A DNA stretch of 64,000 bases from an uncultured Clostridia bacterium (GTDB lineage Bacteria; Bacillota; Clostridia; Monoglobales; Monoglobaceae). Shown piece after piece: positions 1 through 7,941 of this stretch. The position numbers were made by a program, and so were the translations under genes. Where the stretch lies: positions 372,001 to 436,000 of the forward strand of contig CAJTWN010000001.1 of assembly GCA_910580105.1 (NCBI GenBank), given 5' to 3'. The notes under the pieces are model-generated. The model ran no database searches. It was not told the origin of the DNA and worked only from the letters and a program-made list of their open reading frames with translations. Each line of letters begins with the position of its first letter. Positions within the stretch are counted from its first letter, which is position 1.

Positions 1-371
1 GCAATCTTTGCCGCTTCCTTTGCAAACATTTCTGCGGGTAGCAGATCCGTCCGGCGGCTATCGACCAGATCGCCGGTAAGAACAATCAAATCCGGTTTTA
101 TTTTACGTAGTTTTGCAATCAATCGCCCCTGCATTTTTCCAAAGGATTTATTATGCAAATCCGAAATCTGTACAATTTTATAGCCATTTAATTCTTCGTG
201 CACTTTTGCGGATGCAAAGGGAATCACACTTACGCTAAGCACATTATTCTGCCAAAAACAATAGCCAGCTATCAATACAATTGATAAAACCAAAAAAATA
301 ATCATATATTTTCTCCAAGTCTTTCTACCATACATTGAACGCCCCGAATGGTTATTTAAGTACTCATTCAT
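1..371 (-). CDS. Membrane-anchored metallophosphoesterase (partial, C-terminus outside window)
   Basis: Starts with ATG at 371 and is still open at base 1, so only about 123 N-terminal residues are visible. A basic N-terminus is followed by one hydrophobic segment (about residues 24-40), so the protein is probably anchored with its enzyme domain outside. The domain then begins with the metal-binding signature QISDLHNKSFG and continues to PDLIVLTGDLVDSR, the D-x-H and GDxxD blocks of calcineurin-like phosphoesterases of the YkuE/YaeI type. The substrate cannot be told. It reads away from its accessory neighbour and is separated from it by a terminator. Confidence 0.8.
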   Translation of the reverse strand, partial: MNEYLNNHSGRSMYGRKTWRKYMIIFLVLSIVLIAGYCFWQNNVLSVSVIPFASAKVHEELNGYKIVQISDLHNKSFGKMQGRLIAKLRKIKPDLIVLTGDLVDSRRTDLLPAEMFAKEAAKI

Positions 372-528
372 ATAATAAATTTCATCATCCAACGCTCTTA
401 TCAATATAAATTATATTTCAAAACACAAATAAAAGCAATACCTTATAAGTATATCCCCATTCTCATTACCATCTTCATTTCTTTTCAACAATATTTTTGC
501 ATACAACTTTAGACGAAAAAAATAAATC

Positions 529-561
529 CCCGAAAGCCTGCTATGAATACAGGATTTCGGG
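529..561 (-). terminator. Intrinsic terminator after the HNH/DGQHR gene
   Basis: A 12-bp inverted repeat with one mismatch (529-540 with 550-561) and a 9-base loop. On the minus strand it is followed by a T-rich run. It lies 33 bp past the stop codon of the gene at 595. Confidence 0.7.
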
Positions 562-594
562 AGAGAAAAATTAAAATATAATAACAATAAAATA

Positions 595-2208
595 TTAAGA
601 CTTGATCATTTCTATATAATTTAACGGTTTTGCCAACACTTTTACACCATCAGGATTAATACCAGTTTCAAATACCATCTTCCAGTAGTTATAATTGTTT
701 TTGCCGGCAAACACAGTGCTTGCCAGATCACGATTCTTCCATAATGGCAATTTAATCAAATTTCTAATAAAATTTGTAATATTTATCCAAAGCTGTTCAT
801 CAAACTCTATTTGAAATTCGCTTCCCTGTTCGAACATCTTTCCAGTGTTACTAAAATAATTCTCTATCACTTTCTTCAACCACAACATCCAGTTATACAT
901 AATTTCCTCTTTTGAAATACGATATGCAGCCAAATGGTCATCAGATATATCTGCATCTTTACCATTAATTATTTTAGTTTCAAGACGATACACACCAATT
1001 TCTGGATTGAACTTATCAATATATATTTCCTCAGCAATGATATTAAGCAATCGTATAATTTGCTTCTGCTCAATCTCCCGTGGATTTTGTCCTTCATCCA
1101 ATCTATAATTTATCGGAGTTTTTAGGATCCTCTTGCTATTCAAAAAACAAGCCAGGAATGTCTTTTCAAAAGCATTATAAGATATGGGTAACTCCTTTGC
1201 GCGACCTTCAAAATCAATATATGCGCAAAGTTTATTATCTATAGAGTGCGTTATCTGATGCTTTGCACTGTCATTAATATACTTTTTGATATTTGCTTCA
1301 CCTTTAAAATATTCAACGAGTTGCTGCTCAGAAAAAGAATAATCATTTTCCTCAAGATGATGATCTTGCTGATATTTTCTGATTCTATCCGCATACAGAG
1401 TATCATGAAGCTGCCGCATAACAGACTTATCAAAAGCAATTTGGCGAAGCTTGCTCCCAGCATTAGTATTTGTGGCAATAAGCCTATCAATGTCAGGATT
1501 GATAAATACACGCACAAGCAACCTTCTTTGACCCAAAAGCAACTGTGCTACTGCTTTGTGCTGTCCGTCAAATATCTTAATTTTATCACCATCGATTCTT
1601 GCAAGCGTTAAATGCAATTGTGGATTCTTTTGATAAAACTCCTTAATAAGCAAATTAATACTGCTATTAATACCGCGAGGGTTGATTAATTCATCATGAT
1701 AAAGATATTCAACAGGCAATTCAATAAATACAGTTTTCTCACCAGATAACCCATCTGTAAATATCGGAAATTTATATATTTTCTCATCATCAAATTCTGA
1801 CTTTGTATAAGAAAATGTATTATTTTCAATTTTATAATGTAAATTATATTTTGAACCGCCAATATACTCAAAAATATGTTTTAAAGATATAGATTCAGAT
1901 TTATCCGCGCCCAATTCTCCATCAATAATTTTACGTCTTATTTCCGAAAGCTTTGCAAGTGCACGCGCCACAGTTAAATCTGCATCCTGTTTAGACTTAT
2001 TGCAACTTTCATGCGTAAGTGCAAAATTTTCTTCTGAATCTTTGCCTTTATTTGCAAGCGGTATAACATGATCAATATTGGTGGTATGTAAATCTAAATC
2101 AATTTCCTTACGACAAATATAACACTTTCCATTCTGTATTGAATAAAGTTTTTTTGTAAGACTGGCATACGCTTCTTTCGTCAAGCTACTTAAATATTTT
2201 GATGACAT
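595..2208 (-). CDS. HNH endonuclease-domain protein with a DGQHR-like (ParB/DndB-type) domain
   Basis: 537 residues from the ATG at 2208; this start is chosen because GGAGGGG lies 7-8 bases upstream, so a longer reading to 2256 is unlikely. The N-terminus is an HNH nuclease: zinc-type CYIC at residues 29-32, IDHVIPL at 45-51 with the catalytic His, then LTHESCN ending near residue 70. The centre carries KIFDGQHKAVAQ near residues 211-222, which resembles the DGQHR motif of DndB-like and ParB-like proteins. The C-terminal half is not recognised. The family type is associated with DNA modification and phage defence, and a Thoeris system lies 2.7 kb away, but no partner gene adjoins it. It has its own terminator and appears monocistronic. 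Nuclease action is inferred from the motif only. Confidence 0.75.
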   Translation of the reverse strand: MSSKYLSSLTKEAYASLTKKLYSIQNGKCYICRKEIDLDLHTTNIDHVIPLANKGKDSEENFALTHESCNKSKQDADLTVARALAKLSEIRRKIIDGELGADKSESISLKHIFEYIGGSKYNLHYKIENNTFSYTKSEFDDEKIYKFPIFTDGLSGEKTVFIELPVEYLYHDELINPRGINSSINLLIKEFYQKNPQLHLTLARIDGDKIKIFDGQHKAVAQLLLGQRRLLVRVFINPDIDRLIATNTNAGSKLRQIAFDKSVMRQLHDTLYADRIRKYQQDHHLEENDYSFSEQQLVEYFKGEANIKKYINDSAKHQITHSIDNKLCAYIDFEGRAKELPISYNAFEKTFLACFLNSKRILKTPINYRLDEGQNPREIEQKQIIRLLNIIAEEIYIDKFNPEIGVYRLETKIINGKDADISDDHLAAYRISKEEIMYNWMLWLKKVIENYFSNTGKMFEQGSEFQIEFDEQLWINITNFIRNLIKLPLWKNRDLASTVFAGKNNYNYWKMVFETGINPDGVKVLAKPLNYIEMIKS

Positions 2209-2301
2209 TAATTTCCCCTCCAAACAAAATTCTAGACTACATACATTAAATAACAATTATATAGTATCATATCGTCTTCTGCAAAGCACTAAACTTATGA
2301 A

Positions 2302-2342
2302 ACCTATATTTCCCCAAAATCTAAAATAATTATAGGCTTTCA
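2302..2342 (-). terminator. Possible terminator after the GNAT gene
   Basis: AACCTATA near 2302 pairs with TATAGGCTT near 2334 across an AT-rich loop, 35-75 bp past the GNAT stop. The stem is weak and the U-tract is poor. Confidence 0.35.
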
Positions 2343-2376
2343 AAGATTTTCTTTTTCTATTTGAAAATATCCATAT

Positions 2377-2880
2377 TTATAATTTGATCCAGTATCTCTG
2401 CAGCACACCAGATTTCCCCAAAGAAACATCATCAGGTACTTCATTTTCCAATACTCCACCGTTTGCGGCGATGATTTTTGCAGAAGCAATATTATCTTTC
2501 CCCATTCTCCTGCATTTGGCAAGCATAAGCCCCAGCATTTCCTTTGCATACCCCTTATGTCTTTCGGACGGAAGAATACTATACCCGATGTTCCCGCCAT
2601 ATTTCATTAGAAACTCTGTCAATTCATGTCTGAAATCAATGATCCCAACCAGTTTGTTATCAGACCTTCGAACAGCAAGACATACGGTTGACGGAGTATA
2701 TCCTACTCCATACTTCTTTTTCAATCTTTTTTCAAAATTAAGCCACTCATCATAGCTTTCTGTTTCTTCTAACGCTGCACAACCATCAGCGCCATCTCCG
2801 TTTTCTATAAAGATTTTTCTGTAAGCCATTACCTGCTCTTCATATTCTTTTGTCAGTTCAATTAACTTTAATCTGTTCAT
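2377..2880 (-). CDS. GNAT-family N-acetyltransferase, apparently with an internal deletion
   Basis: 167 residues from ATG at 2880, with GGAG 8 bases upstream. The N-terminal half and the acetyl-CoA pocket region (GYSILPSERHKGYAKEML, the motif A loop) look like the GNAT family that ends in IASAKIIAANGGVLENE. In relatives known to me, the strand leading into this block reads roughly ..VLITCDKDN-IASAK. Here KCRRMG runs straight into KDNIASAK, so about 8-10 residues of a core beta strand are missing without a frame break. The protein may therefore be inactive. The acceptor substrate is unknown. The gene is single, between two accessory genes. Confidence 0.7.
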   Translation of the reverse strand: MNRLKLIELTKEYEEQVMAYRKIFIENGDGADGCAALEETESYDEWLNFEKRLKKKYGVGYTPSTVCLAVRRSDNKLVGIIDFRHELTEFLMKYGGNIGYSILPSERHKGYAKEMLGLMLAKCRRMGKDNIASAKIIAANGGVLENEVPDDVSLGKSGVLQRYWIKL

Positions 2881-3080
2881 TCATTACACTCCATTAACAT
2901 CATATATATCATAAAATAGTAAATTTCATCCATATATACAAAACAAGCGTTTAGCACTTATTTTTACCCAAATATGTATCTGCCATATTCAATCTTGGAT
3001 ATGAACATGCAGCAATTAAATGGGCTTCAATGTCCTAAACGCCTGTTCTATATTGTCAATAGAAATTAAAAGCTAATTTT

Positions 3081-3098
3081 GTTGTCATATTGTTGCTG
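3081..3098 (+). repeat. Degenerate pair of GTTGCCA-like boxes (11-bp spacing)
   Basis: GTTGTCA at 3081 and GTTGCTG at 3092 share spacing and 17 of 19 aligned positions with the box pair at 4776-4793. They may be an old integrase arm-binding site left by an earlier insertion. Otherwise the 240 bp between 2881 and 3120 show nothing I recognise. Confidence 0.4.
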
Positions 3099-3120
3099 CA
3101 AAAAGACTTTAGTTACTCCT

Positions 3121-4431
3121 TTAATATTCACCAAATTTTTGCTTTATTAACGCAAAAAAGTATTTTTGCATGTTATATACCGGATCATCTTTTTCCGGAA
3201 CCCATCTATTGATAATATGATATTCTCCATGTTTAATACCTTCAATAACTACTTCGTAACCATCCAGTCCCAACCTCTCGATTTCTTTCGGTAAATTCCA
3301 ATAAGCATTAGTGATTAATAAATCAATAAATTCTTGTGTTTCATTCTTATTCAATTCTGCTTTCTCAGAATTTAAAATCCCTCCGCTATGTGCGCCCGCA
3401 TTGCCATTTCCAACTTTATAATTAATTTCCGCTGTACCATCATCTTTTATTTTCATTCGAACAACAATCGGATTAGAAAATGCAGGGAAATATGAAAAAC
3501 GATATATCTGACCTTCAGAATGATACAAGGCTTCTTCATCTAACGCATACAATTCTTGTGAATACCACTCATTTGTAAAGTCATCCAGATCCTTGATAAT
3601 TGGTGGGATTTCATCAACACAGAACGTTGTATAACTACTCCTATAGCCCCCGTTAAAAACTCTCATCGTTATTCCATCATATATATCATACGGAACCTTA
3701 TATCCCTTAACGCTGTAAAGTGCGGTAGTTAAAACTCTGGCTCCTTGGGGCAGCTTTTCAATTACATCAAATACATCTTCAAAATCCGATGTAGAATTTG
3801 CCTTAATTTCAGATAAATCGGCAGCTTCATTGCTAATGCAATAAGAGTATCTTAATCCATTAGGTAATGAATCTTCACTTTCATTCCAGACATAGACAAA
3901 GAAAGATGTAAATTGATTGAACTCGACCGCCCCTCCTGGCCACCATTGGCTTCGGCTTTCCTCCCACGAAATGCTGTATCCGAGCGACTCACCAACCCAT
4001 CTAAGTGGAATATAAATCACTTCCCCTCTTTGAATGGGGCTGGTATCCATTACAATTTCTACGCCGTTTCTAATTAATATATTACTGTCTATAGTAACGC
4101 TAACTTCAGTTATAATATCAAGAACATTTTTTGTTATTGTAATTGTGTTATAATCAATTTTATAACTTAATCCATCCCTAAAAAGTTCATCAAAATGAAT
4201 CAATGGGAACATCGTTCTCCCACATTGGTCAATGAACGGCTGAGGATATTGCTGAAGTCTGCTAAACCTAAGTTGTCCCTCGGAAGATCCTCCGGACATA
4301 CAAACCCACCCATCCCTTTCATTAAGTGGAACTTTATATGCAGGGTTTTCGTTAGCAAATACAGGATTAAAAATATTGATGGTATTAAAAAGTAACAATA
4401 TAATCAAAAATGATAGCAATATTTTTTTCAC
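3121..4431 (-). CDS. Secreted protein with copper amine oxidase N-like (stalk) domain
   Basis: 436 residues, GTG start at 4431 with GGAG 8 bases upstream. Residues 1-27 are a signal peptide (MKK, hydrophobic core, VFANE). Residues about 85-160 match the repeat unit of the copper amine oxidase N-terminal-like domain common in Firmicutes: IDYNTITITKN, then VIYIPLRWVGESLGYSISWEE. The C-terminal 270 residues are not recognised. The domain is normally a surface or cell-wall-associated module without catalytic activity. The gene stands alone on the minus strand. It lies between a degenerate box pair at 3081 and the putative att core at 4665, so it may be island cargo. Confidence 0.65.
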   Translation of the reverse strand: MKKILLSFLIILLLFNTINIFNPVFANENPAYKVPLNERDGWVCMSGGSSEGQLRFSRLQQYPQPFIDQCGRTMFPLIHFDELFRDGLSYKIDYNTITITKNVLDIITEVSVTIDSNILIRNGVEIVMDTSPIQRGEVIYIPLRWVGESLGYSISWEESRSQWWPGGAVEFNQFTSFFVYVWNESEDSLPNGLRYSYCISNEAADLSEIKANSTSDFEDVFDVIEKLPQGARVLTTALYSVKGYKVPYDIYDGITMRVFNGGYRSSYTTFCVDEIPPIIKDLDDFTNEWYSQELYALDEEALYHSEGQIYRFSYFPAFSNPIVVRMKIKDDGTAEINYKVGNGNAGAHSGGILNSEKAELNKNETQEFIDLLITNAYWNLPKEIERLGLDGYEVVIEGIKHGEYHIINRWVPEKDDPVYNMQKYFFALIKQKFGEY

Positions 4432-4664
4432 AATTACAGCTCCTTTTCTGATTTATATATACTGTCCACATTATCCTTATTATCTCAACGCCCACTCGTT
4501 TTTTATGACTAACCGGTAGTGAGTTCTCGTGTATTTTGGTATCTTTATTATAAATTTCTTAATTTTCAAGGCGCAAAATTACGTATATCAGATTTTAGTA
4601 CGCTTTTGTCATTTCAAACCCTAAAAAATCCCATAATCTGCGGGTTTGTTGGGGTTTATCCTTT

Positions 4665-4674
4665 ATTCCCACTC
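4665..4674 (+). other. Putative attachment-site core (copy of guaA 3' end)
   Basis: ATTCCCACTC is identical to 7944-7953, the last codons of the GMP synthase paralogue, where it encodes the conserved IEWE-stop in reverse. The 3' end of guaA is an established integration hotspot. The same orientation at both places fits attL/attR of an island of about 3.3 kb. Confidence 0.45.
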
Positions 4675-4775
4675 GCTCCTAAAAAGCGTTTGTTAAACAT
4701 TTCTGTTTATGTATTGTGGTTCACATTATTTAAATTGTATCAGTTATCCATATCTGATAGGCTCTCTGATTTTTT

Positions 4776-4793
4776 GTTGCCATATTGTTGCCA
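4776..4793 (+). repeat. Paired GTTGCCA boxes (left island end)
   Basis: GTTGCCA at 4776-4782 and again at 4787-4793, 11 bp apart, about 100 bp inside the left att core. The same pair with the same 11-bp spacing occurs at 7865-7882 near the other end. These fit arm-type binding sites of a tyrosine integrase. Confidence 0.5.
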
Positions 4794-4884
4794 AGGTTAT
4801 TTCTATTTTAATTTATAAATATCATTTGCATTGCTTCTTTTAAGTCCAATTAAGTTTTGAATAACCCCATAATTCATTTAGATA

Positions 4885-5493
4885 TTAAGGTAAATATATG
4901 TCATAACCTGATGCATCATTTTCACTCTTATCATATGCATTCTCAATATATTTGTCGATATCGTTTAAAAAATCATCTTCCTTTGCAAAAGTTATATAAC
5001 CACCATTCCAATAATCGTATGTTTGACATTTATCGCAATGCCATTGTTTGGGATTGGAGTTAAATTTATTTTCACTGATAATCTCAAATATTTTGTCCAT
5101 ATTATATGTTAAAACTGAGGTTTCATGGCAGTTTGTCGAATTGTTTACTAACCAATCATAACTACCGTCCACCTTCATAATAACTCCAACAACTCCATTT
5201 ATATGTGAAGTCCTATTCTTTCTCGTAATATTCTTCAAACAATATTCAATTTCCCAATCAATCCATTTACTTTCTTTCATATTAGGAGATATAATTACTA
5301 TTGTTACTGATGTGTCATACATCATATCTTTCAAATTCTTTTTAATATTTTCTGTTGATGTATCTGTCAAGTCCGGTGAATCAGACGTTTCTCCCTGATA
5401 GTACGTAACGTCATCTCCAAGTGACTTAATGATTCTATCGCGTAGATCTTGAGCCTCGCTATACTTATAGGAAATAAAAGTTTTATGTGCCAT
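4885..5493 (-). CDS. thsB: Thoeris protein ThsB, TIR-domain NAD-cleaving sensor
   Basis: 202 residues from ATG at 5493, preceded by GGAGG 8 bases upstream; an ATG five codons earlier would bury that site. The fold is a TIR-like domain of the ThsB/DUF1863 type: KTFISYKYSEAQDLRD at the start, then SVTIVIISPNMKES and WIDWEIEYCL, whose Glu (E81) sits where the TIR catalytic glutamate is expected. In known type I Thoeris, ThsB senses phage infection and makes a cyclic ADP-ribose isomer that activates ThsA. The gene starts 20 bp after the thsA stop, so the two are one operon. The C-terminal 90 residues with CDKCQTYDYW are less conserved in my recognition. Confidence 0.85.
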   Translation of the reverse strand: MAHKTFISYKYSEAQDLRDRIIKSLGDDVTYYQGETSDSPDLTDTSTENIKKNLKDMMYDTSVTIVIISPNMKESKWIDWEIEYCLKNITRKNRTSHINGVVGVIMKVDGSYDWLVNNSTNCHETSVLTYNMDKIFEIISENKFNSNPKQWHCDKCQTYDYWNGGYITFAKEDDFLNDIDKYIENAYDKSENDASGYDIYLP

Positions 5494-5512
5494 TTGCCTT
5501 TCCTCCATTTCT

Positions 5513-6940
5513 TTAATTGCTTATAATTTGTTGTTCCCTTATAATTTCCACGACCAACTCAATCAAGCCATTCCCTTTCTGGGGTTTCTTTAAATCTTCA
5601 ATATAATCTTTTAAATATGGATAGTTGTCTATATTATTTACAACTCTATCATGAATTATTGAAGCCGCCCCCCCAGTGCAGCCAACAGGGATAATTATCT
5701 TATTTTGTGCCATCGCAATTTCAAATTCTTCTATCATTCCATTGGCAACGGTAATATCATCATTTATCCTCTTATTCCCGAAAATAAAAACTACTATTCC
5801 CGCTTGTCGTATCATATCTTCACGATATTCTTTCCACCGACTTTCCAACGAAGTAAGACTATCTTGTGTTTGTGGAAATGGTCGCAAGCTTAAATTTTCA
5901 TCAATATGTTTATATTTATTTTCATATATCTCATCAAGGGCACCATTGATTACTGTTGACCCAATGCCAAGCCCAAAGCCCGATATGACTTTATAGTTTT
6001 CTCTTACTAAGTAGTTTGATAAACCATATGTAAATGTATTAACATCTTGTTCTGACCAAGAATCCTCAGGTTCAGCCAAACTTCCGGAAATAAATACATT
6101 TTTCAATAGACATCCGTGTTCTATCTGTCTAAGAATATTTGTAATTTCACTATAACTATCTAATAAGACAGCTTTGATGCCATACCTCTTTAAATCTTTA
6201 ATTCTTAACTCTTGCTTCGCCTTATTGTAAAGATACTCTTTCATATCTTCACCATCACATTGTTTTACTTTTTCAAAAAAACAATAATGTATTCGCGATG
6301 ACTCTCCTAATAACACCCGTATTTGACTAAGAATATAGTCAAGATTTGGATCTTCAAAACTAAATCCTATAAACAGAAATGTCTTTGAAATTAGATCTCC
6401 CTGCAAGAGTGTTCTAAATAAAGGACGCTTATATTCATACATTTCATAGTCATCTTTCGTTAATACAGCATCCTGCGGAAAATTAGCATCACCATGCATT
6501 TTATACACAACCGCATCTCGATCATATATATTATTTGCTAAGGTTTCCTGTGTAATCTTTATTTCTGTTTTCCTATTATTCTTTTTTAGATTTTCTTCTA
6601 TCAATTGGTCATAATTGGTTGTCCAATACGTATGTATGGGTAATCTTGTGACAATTTCTATATTTTCATTTTGTTGCGCTTTTTGCGTAAATTCATTTAG
6701 TATCCTTTGATTAATATCAGCGCGTGTCCCATTTTCATTACGATAATATTGGGCTATTGCGACCAAATCATCTTCTCGGTCAACATCCATGTCAATTTCT
6801 TCTGCAAACGGCCGCATAAGCTCTTTCCAATTAACATATCCTGCACCACAAGACAAACCAGCCCCCGCAAAAATTGCCGCATATCCTTCAGTTATAGCCC
6901 TTACATATTCTTTTATAAACGTTTCGACCTCGTTTTTCAT
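5513..6940 (-). CDS. thsA: Thoeris protein ThsA, SIR2-SLOG NADase effector
   Basis: 475 residues, close to the length of Bacillus cereus ThsA. ATG at 6940 follows GAGGA by 7 bases. Residues 1-270 are a SIR2 domain: AAIFAGAGLSCGAG at 21-34, TTNYDQ with Asn109, and KMHGD with His149, the pair needed for NAD cleavage. Residues 280-475 are a SLOG domain: VFISGSLAE at 282-290, GFGLGIGSTV at 321-330, an Arg at 368 in SLESRWKEYRED, and IVVFIFGNK at 382-390. The SLOG domain of known ThsA binds the signal made by ThsB; SIR2 then depletes NAD and aborts infection. First gene of a two-gene operon with its own promoter. Confidence 0.9.
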   Translation of the reverse strand: MKNEVETFIKEYVRAITEGYAAIFAGAGLSCGAGYVNWKELMRPFAEEIDMDVDREDDLVAIAQYYRNENGTRADINQRILNEFTQKAQQNENIEIVTRLPIHTYWTTNYDQLIEENLKKNNRKTEIKITQETLANNIYDRDAVVYKMHGDANFPQDAVLTKDDYEMYEYKRPLFRTLLQGDLISKTFLFIGFSFEDPNLDYILSQIRVLLGESSRIHYCFFEKVKQCDGEDMKEYLYNKAKQELRIKDLKRYGIKAVLLDSYSEITNILRQIEHGCLLKNVFISGSLAEPEDSWSEQDVNTFTYGLSNYLVRENYKVISGFGLGIGSTVINGALDEIYENKYKHIDENLSLRPFPQTQDSLTSLESRWKEYREDMIRQAGIVVFIFGNKRINDDITVANGMIEEFEIAMAQNKIIIPVGCTGGAASIIHDRVVNNIDNYPYLKDYIEDLKKPQKGNGLIELVVEIIREQQIISN

Positions 6941-6995
6941 ATATTTATCCTCAATTCAAAATTAAAAACAATAATAGCGTAAGCTCATGATATTT

Positions 6996-7024
6996 ATTAT
7001 ATCATATTAAGAAAAAATATACAA
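6996..7024 (-). promoter_or_regulatory. Promoter of thsA-thsB
   Basis: On the minus strand TTGTAT (7019-7024), a 17-bp spacer and TATAAT (6996-7001), a sigma-A type promoter 55 bp upstream of the thsA start. No operator is obvious. Confidence 0.6.
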
Positions 7025-7185
7025 TAAATATTTTTGTTCAAACACTCAATCATACTTTTGTCGCGACAATAAATATCCACCGGCAAAGCCGGTGGTTTTA
7101 TAACAGCCCTAAAAGGGCATTTCACCAGCACACCTCTAAAGAGGTGCAACAGGAGCTGAAGCTACCTACCGCATTAGCTCCTGTT

Positions 7186-7650
7186 TTACTTTTTAAATGG
7201 GTCTTTCCATTCTTTAAACGACATTTGTTCGTATATCATGTCTTCTTGTTCCTGCTCCCGGATATATTTTGCTATCCCGTTCTTATTCCCTCCAACTGTA
7301 CTGACGTAGTACCCTCTACACCAAAAATGCCTGTTTCCATATTTATATTTCAGATTTGAATATCTTTCAAATATTATCATTGTACTCTTTCCTTTGAGAT
7401 ATCCCATAAAATCACTCACTCGCTGATTTGGTGGTATCTCCACCAACATATGAATATGATCCGGCATTGCATCGGCTTCTATTATATTCACATGTTTTCT
7501 CTCGCATAATTCCCTTAGTATCGCTCCTATTTCTGCTTTTAATTTCCCATATATCACTTTCCTTCTATACTTTGGTGCAAATACTATGTGATATTGACAT
7601 TTCCAACTTGTGTGTGATAGACTGTATGTGTCATTAGCTTTATTTTTCAT
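7186..7650 (-). CDS. tnpA: IS200/IS605 family Y1 transposase TnpA
   Basis: 154 residues, full length for the family. It carries the HUH metal motif as HIHMLVEIP (about residues 65-73) and the catalytic Tyr in the GYYVSTVGGN segment (about 113-122), with the typical opening of SWKCQYHIVFAPKYRRKVIYG. TnpA cuts and joins single-stranded ends of the element. The Shine-Dalgarno GGAGG 7 bases upstream of ATG at 7650 lies inside a predicted stem (7659-7666 with 7708-7715), the known way IS200 keeps its own translation low. The gene looks intact. Confidence 0.92.
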   Translation of the reverse strand: MKNKANDTYSLSHTSWKCQYHIVFAPKYRRKVIYGKLKAEIGAILRELCERKHVNIIEADAMPDHIHMLVEIPPNQRVSDFMGYLKGKSTMIIFERYSNLKYKYGNRHFWCRGYYVSTVGGNKNGIAKYIREQEQEDMIYEQMSFKEWKDPFKK

Positions 7651-7658
7651 CTCATGTC

Positions 7659-7715
7659 CTCCGTTTCGTTTGAGTTCTTGCGGTTGGTAGCCTCTTTTAT
7701 TCTTTCAAAACGGAG
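7659..7715 (-). promoter_or_regulatory. Stem sequestering the tnpA ribosome binding site
   Basis: CTCCGTTT (7659-7666) and AAACGGAG (7708-7715) form a perfect 8-bp stem in the transcript that covers the GGAGG of tnpA. Repression of IS200 translation by such a leader stem is established. Confidence 0.6.
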
Positions 7716-7797
7716 TTTTTTTTGCAACTTGTTCTGACACTAAAGTCCGTTCATTCCACCTGCACAGCAGGTGCTTTTTATTATCTGTATAATAAAA

Positions 7798-7830
7798 AGA
7801 GCTAACTGATAAATCAAATCAGTTAGCTCT
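7798..7830 (-). terminator. Strong terminator at the guaA-proximal end of the island
   Basis: A perfect 13-bp stem (7798-7810 with 7818-7830) and 7-base loop. On the minus strand it is followed by TCTTTTTATTATAC, so it stops transcripts coming from the GMP synthase paralogue. It lies on the island side of the att core. Confidence 0.8.
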
Positions 7831-7855
7831 ATATTTATGGAACAATACAATTTAT

Positions 7856-7882
7856 GTTGCTAGTGTTGCCAAAACGTTGCCA
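7856..7882 (+). repeat. GTTGCCA boxes (right island end)
   Basis: GTTGCTA at 7856, GTTGCCA-like at 7865 and GTTGCCA at 7876; the last two are 11 bp apart, as in the pair at 4776. They lie 62-88 bp inside the guaA-end att core at 7944-7953. Confidence 0.5.
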
Positions 7883-7941
7883 CAAAATATATCCAGAACG
7901 GTGTAACCCGCACGGTTACTGGCTTTCAGTCGAGTGTGAAA

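Larger units (their letters stand above)
4432..4884. other. Non-coding accessory interval containing a putative att site
   Basis: 450 bp without a convincing gene. It is AT-rich, has short G-rich tracts near 4640-4660, a CCCACTCG at 4491, the guaA-like core at 4665-4674 and the paired GTTGCCA boxes at 4776-4793. A 99-codon plus-strand reading here lacks a ribosome binding site and any family signal. Confidence 0.5.
7073..7775 (-). mobile_element. IS200/IS605-family insertion sequence (tnpA only)
   Basis: A single tnpA flanked by subterminal hairpins rather than inverted repeats, as in IS200-type elements. One end has CCACCGG..CCGGTGG at 7077-7096 and CACCTCT..AGAGGTG at 7130-7145; the other has CACCTGC..GCAGGTG at 7757-7773. 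A hairpin at 7149-7183 can terminate transcripts. No tnpB is present. Ends are approximate because these elements leave no target duplication. Confidence 0.75.

Noticed and set aside
1246..1611. Plus-strand frames inside the HNH gene
   Set aside because: Antisense shadows without ribosome binding sites; the minus-strand gene has clear domains.
4519..4818. A 99-codon plus-strand frame in the att interval
   Set aside because: No ribosome binding site, no family signal, and it covers the att core and box repeats.
7186..7650. IS605 element with tnpB or a guide RNA
   Set aside because: Only tnpA is present; nothing between the element and thsA or guaA encodes TnpB.
3078..7882. GTTGCCA repeats as a CRISPR array
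   Set aside because: They are short pairs at three distant places, with no spacer-repeat pattern and no cas genes.
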